From CAZSNT01 sp964607765 (GTDB taxonomy: Bacteria; Verrucomicrobiota; Lentisphaeria; Oligosphaerales; JABHEG01): 64,000 nt of DNA. Positions within the stretch are counted from its first letter, which is position 1, and the number at the start of each line of letters is the position of its first letter. The DNA is taken from positions 15,086-79,085 of the forward strand of contig CAZSNT010000027.1 of assembly GCA_964607765.1 (NCBI GenBank), read 5' to 3'. Position numbers and translations under genes: made by a program. Shown piece by piece: positions 56,646 through 64,000 of this stretch. The notes under the pieces are model-generated. The model ran no database searches, was not told the origin of the DNA, and saw only the letters and a list, made by a program, of their open reading frames with translations.

Positions 56646-59600
56646 ATGCTCATGAGACGCTTCACACTGGCTCTGTTCTGCGGCATCTGCTGCCACACCA
56701 CCGTGGTAACGTCCGCGTCCGCGGCAAGCGCCGGCCTGCAACAGGACTGTCAGGCCCTGACCGCTGCGCCGCACCGACTCACCGGCTCGCCGGAAGGGCA
56801 GAAGGCTGTCGACCATGTCATTCGGCGCCTGGCCGGCATGGGCATTGTGCCGCGCCTGACCGAGGCTGATGGCAGCGCCCAGAAGTACGTCGCTGAGACG
56901 CGGCTGGTCGAGCTTCTCGTGGAAGCGGCAGGCGGCCCTGAAGCGGTCGCGACCGCGGCCGGGATCGCGGCCGCCCCGGCACACGACGAACCAACAGACG
57001 CGGACCGGCTCGCCATGCTGACCGACTGCGCTCTGTTCGCTGCGGGCGGCGTGGAGGGGCTTCTCACACAGATGATCACGGAACTCGGCGGCGCTGAGGA
57101 CCTGGCAACACGCCTGAAGCTCGACGAGGACGAAGTCACAGCAGCAGTCAAAGCCATCGCCGACGCGAACGGTTTCCTGCCTGTGGCGGAACGCGTGGCT
57201 GAGCTGGACAAGGACAGGCCGAAGCTCGTCGCCGCTGTGCTCGAAGGTCTCGGCGGAGTCAACAGTGCGATCGAACGCGCGCGCTGGCTCCCGAGCGCGG
57301 TCAGCGTGGACACTCCGGTGCAGGAGTTCCCCGAGGATCTCGATGAGCAGGCAATGGCTGAACAGGTCGCACAGCAACTGCTCGCACGCCTCGACAGCGC
57401 GGCGGCAATGGACCGGCTGATCAATGCGGCAAACTTGGTACAGACCGTGGTGCCGGCCGATGGCGACATGGCTGAAGTGAACGCACTGATGGCAAGCCGT
57501 GACGACGCCATCACAGCTCTCGCGCAGAAGGCAATCGCTGCCAATGGCGGGCTGGGAGCCATCCTCAAACAGCTGCAGGGAGCGGGCGCAGCTGCTGCAC
57601 GCGCGCCTCTGCCCTCGGCGCGACGTTTCTGCTGGCGGCTGGTCGAGGGAATTACAGAAGCGATCAGCGCGAGGAACGGCGGCGGCAAGCTGATCGTGCA
57701 GCCGTTCCCCACAACGCAGACGCGTGTCAAGCGCTGCGAACTCGTACGCGCCGACGGACAGCCCGCTGTGCCGCTGTATCCCATGCGCCCGAACGGCATC
57801 ATTCCGCCCGTCACACCTGACAAGGGCATCACGGGCCCAATCATCCACGGCGGCGCCGGCAGCGTGCAGGAACTCAGTCCGCTGAATCTGCGGGATGCCA
57901 TCGTTGTTCTTGACTACAACACCGGCCCCGACTGGCTGCGCGCGCTCCGACTGGGCGCCAAGGCAATCATCTTCGTCAGGAACGGCGAAGCCGGAGCCGA
58001 GCACCCCCATCACGTTGACGCCAATGCGAACCTGCCGCGGTTCTTCTTCGACGGCCCCGCCGCGGGTCTGCCGAAGGACGGACAGGTCACCATCCACAGC
58101 GATGTGGTCTGGGAGAGCGCGGTCGGCAGGAATGTCTTCGCGTTCCTGCCCGGGACAGACCCCGTCTTCAGTCAGGAGAAGGACGAGACCATCATCCTCG
58201 CCTCGAACATCGACAGCTTCGGGGAAGTTCCCACACTCTCCCCCGGTGCCCGTGTCGCGGCAAACTGCGCGGGGCTGCTCAAGCTGACCGGACACTTCAA
58301 GCAGAACCCGCCGCGGCGACACCTGCTTATCACGTTCTTCGACTGCCAGGCGCGTGGACACCTCGGCAGCAGCGTGTTCTACCGCTCCCTCGAAACGGAG
58401 CGCGAAGATGCCACGGTCGAGGAGCGTCAGAAGTCCCAGGATGCCGAGCTCAAATTCCTCGCCCAGCTCAAGGAACTGCTGGCCGGAGAGTCGCCATTGG
58501 CCGTTGAATCTGACGTGCGCAGACAGCTCATCAACCGCCTCGCAGACCGCGCCACGGAGCAGGCGTACACGATCAACGACCGCATGTACAAACTGCGTGA
58601 AGAGATGATCAAGAAGAGCGCCGATGAGGCCTTGGCGGAACGCCCCGAAGTCAAACAGCGGATCGCGGAAATCCAGCGCCGGCTCACCGACGAACTGCAG
58701 CCGGAGAAAGACCGCTGGAATGACCTCAGACGCGGCCTGGGCCGGGAGCGACGCTCCATGGGCAGCGGCAAACTGCCGACGCTGGGCCCCGAAGTTCATG
58801 AGAAGCTCGCGCGTGTGCTCGCTCGCGTCGATGAAGATATCGATCTGCGGGTCGCCGAGCTCGTCATCGAGGGCCAATCCCTGCGCGCCGACGCCGAGCT
58901 GAAGAACCTGCTCGTCGACCAATGGATCTCATTGCACATCTCGCTGCTGCTCGGCGATGCATCGCCGCGCTGGGGGCTGGTCATCGGCGGCGAGTCCGCA
59001 CTGCACTCATCTCAGGACAACCCCGGACTGTACGGGAAAATCCAGGCCGTGTTCCTGCGTGCCTACCGGGGTTTCGAGGCGGACAACGGCGCCGCGTCGA
59101 CCTTCGTCGTCGAGTCCGCTGACCAGTCGCTGTCGCAGACCCGCGTGCTGTGGGGCGCGCCGCACCTGGTGCACAGCGGCGAGATCGCCGGCCTGTTCGG
59201 CATCTACAACCTCTGCGTCGGCACGGCCCAGGAGTCGCTGGAGAACGAAGGGACACCCGACGACACGCTCGAGCGTTTGGACCTGGACCGGATCGAGGCG
59301 CAGGTAGACGAAATCGGGCTCATGCTCTCCGCAGTGGCCGATCTGGAGGCGGAGGAGGAAAAGACTGTGCTGCGCCCGGTGCCGACGACGACGCCCGAGG
59401 AAGCGGCTTCGGCCGCCGCCGGCACGGTTGAGGAAGGTGAATCGGATCTGGACACGCCCGAGACCTACGCTGTCGCCAGCCAGGAAGGGCTGTCGCTGCG
59501 TCGCGGGATCGTCACGGGCAAGGAATACGTGGTACCCGGCTTCAAGGACGACAGTGTCAAGGGCCCCATGGTCATGGGACTGCTGCCCGGCAGCTCGATC

Positions 59601-62492
59601 CCCAACACTCCCATGGCGGGCGCCATCCTGCAGTTCCGGCTGCGTCGCCTGGCAGCACTCTCCTACAACCCCCGCAAGCCCTACGCATTCGACGACTTCC
59701 AGGTACTGCGCACCACCCGTAACGGCACATATGGCCTGGGCCCGGTGCGCGGCGGGTGGAGCTGGAACGTGTACGGCGGCTTCGCGGCCGTGTTCAACGA
59801 GCGGGGAGAAGCCACATCGGTGTCCGACCTGGATTCTTTCAAGCGAATCCGCTGGCGTCTGAACGTGTTCCGCGGCAAGGCGGCGGTCGTCGTGCTGCCG
59901 CCATCGGTACGCACGGACAAGATGTCCGGCGAAGACGTGCGCGTGCTGTCATCGCGCGCCAACGCACAGCTGGACCAGAAGAAGTCCTTCGTCGAGACGG
60001 GCGACGGCATCGTGTCGCTCTACAGCGAAGACCGCGAGAAGGGCGTCAAACTGTTCAGTCTGCGTCAACTCGTCGGCCTGGCCAACGGCACGGAGATGCG
60101 GGAAACCGGTGAAGAAGCAGACAATCCCCAGGGCATAGGCTTCTCCATGGAACGCGAGTGGGAGACCGTTCTGGCCGCGTCCCGGTCCGCTTCGGACCTG
60201 TGGCGTCTGAACGAGTCACGATTGAAGATCCTGCGCAGCAAAGGGATCCAGGACAGCTCCCTGGCCGAACTGCACGGCCGCTCCGAGGACATCCTCGAGC
60301 TGGCGCGCGGGGCGGAGTCACCACTGCAGCGTGAAGCGCTCGCCACCAGCAGTTTCCTGGCGAGTCAGCCGGTCTATCGCAAAGTCCGGACGACGCTGGA
60401 CGATCTCGTCTTCGCCGTTCTCATACTCCTGGCTCTGTCCGTGCCCTTCGCCTTCGCCGTGGAGCGGGTCGTGGTGGGCTCGACCATTGTGTATCGCCAG
60501 ATCAGCTGGTTCGTCGCGTTCTTCTGCGCCACGTTCCTGATGCTGTACCTGTCGCATCCGGCATTCGCCATCGCGAACACGCCGATCATCATCTTCCTCG
60601 GGTTCGCCATCGTGGTGATGTCCGTCATGGTCATCTTCATCATCATGCGCAAATTCGAGGTGGAGCTGAAGTCACTGCAGGGAATGACTGCCACGGTACA
60701 CTCCGCCGACGTGTCGCGCATCAGCACGTTCATGGCCGCGATGCACATGGGTATTTCCACCATGCGGCGACGGCCGCTGCGCACGGCGCTGACAGCGATC
60801 ACTGTTATCCTTCTGACCTTCACAATCCTCTGCTTCGCGTCGTTCGAGACCCAGTCCGGTATCGTCACGCTGCTGTCCGGACCGAATCCCGCTTACACGG
60901 GTGTTTGGGTGCACAATGTGAACTGGTCGCCGATCAGTCCGGATCTGACCGACACCATCGAAGGGCGTTGGACGGAGCAGGTCGATGTGTGCAGCAGGTA
61001 CTGGATCTCACCCGAGACACAGGACAAGCCCGGATTGCTCATCACCACGGACAAGGGCGACAGTCCGGTGACCATCCGGGGCGTGCTCGGCCTCGAAGCG
61101 AGAGAGATGGCAAGCCGCCCGGACATGGCGGACCTGTTCCCGAATGACCTCACCGGCCAAGTCCTGATCACGGAAGCGATGGCCAATGCTCTTGCCGTGA
61201 AGCAAGGCGACACAATCCTGCTCGCGGGCCAACGCCTGCAGGTCGGCCCGCTCCTGGATGCCGTGCGCGTGTCTGACGCCAAAGACATGGACGGCAGCAG
61301 CATCCTGCCTGCGGACTTCACCGAGGCAAGCTCCGCGCAGCAGACGCAGGCGGAGGAGCAGGACGAGGAGTCACTGCTGGTGCAGCGCAACTGGGCCAGT
61401 CTACCGGTCGATTCGGTGGCGGTCGTGTCAGCCGACACGGCGCGCGCACTTGGCGCCAGGCTCTACGGCCTGATGCTTTACACGCGCGACACACGCAGTG
61501 CCGTCGACATTGCCGAGGATCTTGCCCGTATGCTGCCCACGCCGATCGCGGCCACGCGAACGAACGGTGTCTATCGGCACGTGCTGGGTACGGTGCTGGC
61601 TGCCAGCGGCGTCAAGGACCTGTTCTTCCCCATCCTGCTCGGCGGCCTGGTCATCTTCGGCACAATGCTCGGGTCGGTTGCTGACCGGGAAAAGGAAATC
61701 TACACATTCAGCGCACTCGGTCTCGCCCCGAAACACGTAGCCACCCTGTTCTTTGCCGAGTCCATGGTCTACTCGCTGCTGGGCGGCATGGGCGGCTATC
61801 TGGTCGCGCAGGCGACAACCAAGGTCCTGTCCGTACTTGCAGACTACGGCCTCGTGCGCGTGCCGGAAATGAACATGTCCTCGACCAACACCATCGTCAC
61901 CATCCTCATCGTCATGCTGACCGTGCTCGTGTCCGCCATTTATCCGGCCATCAAAGCGTCGCGCTCAGCCAACCCCGGCCTGCTCCGCATCTGGCGGCCG
62001 CCGGAGCCGAAGGACGACGTCCTCGACCTGGTGTTCCCATTCACGGTTTCGGAGTACGACATCACCGGCGTGGTCAGCTTCCTCAAGGAACACTTCGCCA
62101 ACCACTCGGATACCGGCTTGGGGCGGTTCATGACCAGTGAGGTGAACCTGGTCCGCGAAGACGGCGGGGCCTTGGGCCTGGACGCCTTCCTCGCATTGGC
62201 CCCGTTCGATCTGGGCGTCAGCCAGTCCTTCGCGCTGCGCAGTTCGCCCAGCGAGATTCCCGGCATTGACGAAGTGCGCGTGGTGCTCGGCCGTCGGTCC
62301 GGACAGCCCAAGGACTGGCAGCGCCTTAACAAAGTGTTCCTCGATGATCTGCGGCAGCAGTTCCTGATCTGGCGGTCCATCCCGCATGACACCATGGAGC
62401 TGTACCGGGAACAGACGCTGACGGAACTGGGAGCCCGGGAAACGCCGGACACCGCTGAATCAGAACCCGCAACTGACGGGAGTGAGGCATAA
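56646..62492 (+). CDS. Giant FtsX-like permease with a degenerate M28-peptidase-like ectodomain
   Basis: About 1948 residues from ATG 56646. A signal peptide (1–25, ending SASAAS) is followed by a helical region. An M28-like region (about 410–590) has a PA-like segment (DAIVVLDYNTGPDWLRALR), IILASNIDSFGE and ITFFDCQARGHLGSSVFY. Where active M28 enzymes have HxD, a bridging Asp, Glu-Glu and later ligands, this protein has NID, AAN and DCQA, so zinc binding and catalysis are probably lost. A long coiled coil (about 590–770) leads to a large extracellular domain. The FtsX-type membrane part follows, with helices near 1253–1335, 1380, 1658, 1703 and 1751. A cytoplasmic C-terminal domain ends the protein. 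Confidence 0.8.
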   Translation: MLMRRFTLALFCGICCHTTVVTSASAASAGLQQDCQALTAAPHRLTGSPEGQKAVDHVIRRLAGMGIVPRLTEADGSAQKYVAETRLVELLVEAAGGPEAVATAAGIAAAPAHDEPTDADRLAMLTDCALFAAGGVEGLLTQMITELGGAEDLATRLKLDEDEVTAAVKAIADANGFLPVAERVAELDKDRPKLVAAVLEGLGGVNSAIERARWLPSAVSVDTPVQEFPEDLDEQAMAEQVAQQLLARLDSAAAMDRLINAANLVQTVVPADGDMAEVNALMASRDDAITALAQKAIAANGGLGAILKQLQGAGAAAARAPLPSARRFCWRLVEGITEAISARNGGGKLIVQPFPTTQTRVKRCELVRADGQPAVPLYPMRPNGIIPPVTPDKGITGPIIHGGAGSVQELSPLNLRDAIVVLDYNTGPDWLRALRLGAKAIIFVRNGEAGAEHPHHVDANANLPRFFFDGPAAGLPKDGQVTIHSDVVWESAVGRNVFAFLPGTDPVFSQEKDETIILASNIDSFGEVPTLSPGARVAANCAGLLKLTGHFKQNPPRRHLLITFFDCQARGHLGSSVFYRSLETEREDATVEERQKSQDAELKFLAQLKELLAGESPLAVESDVRRQLINRLADRATEQAYTINDRMYKLREEMIKKSADEALAERPEVKQRIAEIQRRLTDELQPEKDRWNDLRRGLGRERRSMGSGKLPTLGPEVHEKLARVLARVDEDIDLRVAELVIEGQSLRADAELKNLLVDQWISLHISLLLGDASPRWGLVIGGESALHSSQDNPGLYGKIQAVFLRAYRGFEADNGAASTFVVESADQSLSQTRVLWGAPHLVHSGEIAGLFGIYNLCVGTAQESLENEGTPDDTLERLDLDRIEAQVDEIGLMLSAVADLEAEEEKTVLRPVPTTTPEEAASAAAGTVEEGESDLDTPETYAVASQEGLSLRRGIVTGKEYVVPGFKDDSVKGPMVMGLLPGSSIPNTPMAGAILQFRLRRLAALSYNPRKPYAFDDFQVLRTTRNGTYGLGPVRGGWSWNVYGGFAAVFNERGEATSVSDLDSFKRIRWRLNVFRGKAAVVVLPPSVRTDKMSGEDVRVLSSRANAQLDQKKSFVETGDGIVSLYSEDREKGVKLFSLRQLVGLANGTEMRETGEEADNPQGIGFSMEREWETVLAASRSASDLWRLNESRLKILRSKGIQDSSLAELHGRSEDILELARGAESPLQREALATSSFLASQPVYRKVRTTLDDLVFAVLILLALSVPFAFAVERVVVGSTIVYRQISWFVAFFCATFLMLYLSHPAFAIANTPIIIFLGFAIVVMSVMVIFIIMRKFEVELKSLQGMTATVHSADVSRISTFMAAMHMGISTMRRRPLRTALTAITVILLTFTILCFASFETQSGIVTLLSGPNPAYTGVWVHNVNWSPISPDLTDTIEGRWTEQVDVCSRYWISPETQDKPGLLITTDKGDSPVTIRGVLGLEAREMASRPDMADLFPNDLTGQVLITEAMANALAVKQGDTILLAGQRLQVGPLLDAVRVSDAKDMDGSSILPADFTEASSAQQTQAEEQDEESLLVQRNWASLPVDSVAVVSADTARALGARLYGLMLYTRDTRSAVDIAEDLARMLPTPIAATRTNGVYRHVLGTVLAASGVKDLFFPILLGGLVIFGTMLGSVADREKEIYTFSALGLAPKHVATLFFAESMVYSLLGGMGGYLVAQATTKVLSVLADYGLVRVPEMNMSSTNTIVTILIVMLTVLVSAIYPAIKASRSANPGLLRIWRPPEPKDDVLDLVFPFTVSEYDITGVVSFLKEHFANHSDTGLGRFMTSEVNLVREDGGALGLDAFLALAPFDLGVSQSFALRSSPSEIPGIDEVRVVLGRRSGQPKDWQRLNKVFLDDLRQQFLIWRSIPHDTMELYREQTLTELGARETPDTAESEPATDGSEA

Positions 62493-62534
62493 CTCACGCC
62501 CGAGACTTAGCGTTTCGAGAGAAGGAGCCGCCGA

Positions 62535-64000
62535 ATGGCACAACGCGTTGACAGGGAACTTGAAGAATTCCGGCGCGTAATGGAGGTCCCATCCACGTTC
62601 GAGGAAGGCTTCCGCTGGTCCTCGCTGCTGGGTGCTTTCTTTGTGGCGATGATGATGGTGCCGGGCGCCATCTACATGGGCCTGCTCGCCGGTGTCGGTA
62701 TCGGCCCCGCCGCACAGTGGGTGACCGTTATTCTGTTTATCGAGGTGGCGCGCCGAGCGCACCGGCACCTGAGCCGATCAGAGATATTCGTGCTGTTCTT
62801 CATGGCAGGAGCCATGATGGGCGGGCTCGGCCTCGGCGTCCAGGGCGGGCGGCCCGCCGGCCTGCTCTGGAACCAGTTTTTCGTCAACAGCGACGCGGCA
62901 GCAGCCACAGGTATCGCCGAACAGATCCCGCGCTGGGTCGCCCCGCCGCAGGATTCCGAGTCATACAGCCTGCGCACGTTCTTCCATCCCGACTGGATCC
63001 CCGTGATCTGCATGGTCATTTTCGGGACGTTTTTCAGTCAGATCTCCAACGTGGTCATGGGCTACGGCCTGTTCCGCGTCGCCAGCGACATGGAGAAACT
63101 CCCCTTCCCCATGGCGCCCATCGGCGCGCAGGGCATCATGGCAATGGCCGAAGACATAGAAGCCAAGGCCAATCGTGATGCGGAAGACTCGTGGCGCTGG
63201 CGGGTGTTCTCCATTGGTGGAGCCATCGGCTTGGTCTTCGGCGCCGTCTACCTGCTGCTGCCCACCCTGAGTGGCGCGCTGACCGGAACGTCCGTTCAGA
63301 TTTTCCCCATCCCGTTCTCGGACTTCACCGGCAAGACAGGGCAGTACTTGCCCGCGGTCGCGACCGGTATCTCCTGGAACTTCGGGCATCTCATCACCGG
63401 CATGGTCATGCCCTTCTTCGGCATGCTCGGCAGCTTCATCGGCCTGGTTGTCACCGTGGTGGCCAACCCCATCCTCTACGAGTTCGGGATACTCCACAAC
63501 TGGAAGTACGGTGACGACACCATCGCCACCATGTTCAAGAACAACGTCGATTTCTACTTCAGCTTCCAGATCGGCATCGCGGCCGCTATCGCCATCGTCG
63601 GTGTCGCACAGGTTGTCCGCAGCCTGCGTAGAGCACGCCGGGAAGCCCAGGCCAAGCGAGACACCGGCAAGATTGCGAAGACTGTCGAGATCCCGGAAGG
63701 GCGCGGCGACATCCCCACGTGGAGCATCCTGCTCGTCTACTTCTTCGTCACCATTACGTACATCGTCGTGTCCCTTTCGCTGCTCGTCTGGCACCACGGG
63801 GAGTGGACCAAGGACATCCGTAACGTGCTGTTCGTGCTGCTGTTCCTCGGCTTCGTCTACACGCCCATGATCAGCTACGTGACGGCACGCCTCGAGGGCA
63901 TGGTCGGGCAGGTCGTGGCCGTACCCATGATACGGGAAGCCGCCATCATCCTCAGCGGCTACCGCGGCGTGGCGTGCTGGTTCCTGCCCATCCCGATCGC
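62535..64000 (+). CDS. OPT-like peptide transporter (partial, runs off the window)
   Basis: At least 488 residues and still open at the edge. A charged N-terminus (VDRELEEFRRVMEVPSTFEE) is followed by hydrophobic helices. OPT-like landmarks are PGAIYMGLLAGVGIGPAAQW, MEKLPFPMAPIGAQGIMAMA (the MxxLPFP-type motif) and FWG-like SWNFGHLITGMVMPFFGMLG. It is a polytopic cytoplasmic-membrane protein of the OPT/YSL superfamily, which imports peptides or metal chelates. The start is ATG 62535 with AAGGAG eight bases upstream and follows the giant permease gene by 42 bp. It pairs with the other OPT-like protein at 50620, perhaps as a two-part transporter (inference). Confidence 0.85.
   Translation, partial: MAQRVDRELEEFRRVMEVPSTFEEGFRWSSLLGAFFVAMMMVPGAIYMGLLAGVGIGPAAQWVTVILFIEVARRAHRHLSRSEIFVLFFMAGAMMGGLGLGVQGGRPAGLLWNQFFVNSDAAAATGIAEQIPRWVAPPQDSESYSLRTFFHPDWIPVICMVIFGTFFSQISNVVMGYGLFRVASDMEKLPFPMAPIGAQGIMAMAEDIEAKANRDAEDSWRWRVFSIGGAIGLVFGAVYLLLPTLSGALTGTSVQIFPIPFSDFTGKTGQYLPAVATGISWNFGHLITGMVMPFFGMLGSFIGLVVTVVANPILYEFGILHNWKYGDDTIATMFKNNVDFYFSFQIGIAAAIAIVGVAQVVRSLRRARREAQAKRDTGKIAKTVEIPEGRGDIPTWSILLVYFFVTITYIVVSLSLLVWHHGEWTKDIRNVLFVLLFLGFVYTPMISYVTARLEGMVGQVVAVPMIREAAIILSGYRGVACWFLPIPI

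Overview
The window is a high-GC (mid-60s percent by eye), gene-dense bacterial scaffold with two 100-N gaps, so it comes from a draft or metagenome-assembled genome. The gene set suggests a free-living or gut/sediment heterotroph of the PVC superphylum, most likely Lentisphaerota/Kiritimatiellota/Verrucomicrobiota. The reasons are a eukaryote-type IleS, a DUF116–polyprenyl synthase fusion, DUF6785/OPT-like transporters, a DUF4962-type heparinase-like enzyme, GH112/GH42 enzymes and GGCGGGCA…TGCCCGCC intergenic repeats. This placement is inference; no rRNA or tRNA gene is present to anchor it.

Layout. (1) 1–13.6 kb, minus strand, housekeeping: a zinc-ribbon/coiled-coil protein cut by the window edge and a gap, ileS, a small membrane protein, def, a sugar isomerase/epimerase, lnt, argS, a bacteriohemerythrin with one altered iron-ligand position, and a polytopic membrane protein. 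(2) 13.6–14.1 kb, divergent intergenic region: 68-bp tandem repeats around a gap, then an AT-rich palindromic control region. (3) 14.1–31.2 kb, plus strand: an XRE/zinc-ribbon regulator, the envelope pair alpha-2-macroglobulin plus PbpC, three small genes (one HicB-like with an HTH), a SUMF1-domain protein, an alpha/beta hydrolase, a GH49-like beta-helix enzyme, then a possible isoprenoid pair (DUF116–polyprenyl synthase and a prenyltransferase-repeat protein). (4) 31.4–38.5 kb: a SorE-like dehydrogenase, then a glutamate-receptor-like channel leading a yjf/PspA-type membrane-stress cluster (DUF350, DUF2491-like, DUF2170-like, PspA), closed by a strong terminator. (5) 38.6–46.1 kb, minus strand: GH112 phosphorylase plus a frameshifted GH42 beta-galactosidase behind a near-consensus promoter, and a large secreted protein. 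(6) 46.4–64 kb, plus strand: a secreted heparinase-II/III-like enzyme, then a translationally coupled cluster in which two OPT-like transporters flank an unknown protein, a PqqD-like protein, an ABC permease and ATPase, and a 1948-residue FtsX-type permease carrying a degenerate M28-peptidase-like ectodomain.

The best candidate for an undescribed system is the 50.6–64 kb PqqD/ABC/OPT cluster, probably for handling peptides or modified peptides at the envelope (inference). Next is the receptor-channel-led PspA cluster, where ligand-gated ion flux could feed a membrane-stress response. Small repeats are unusually well displayed: a dispersed hairpin family, a 77-bp duplication that copied the 3' end of def, a four-copy 36-bp array, a 30-bp inverted repeat, and a palindromic insert inside a coding region.
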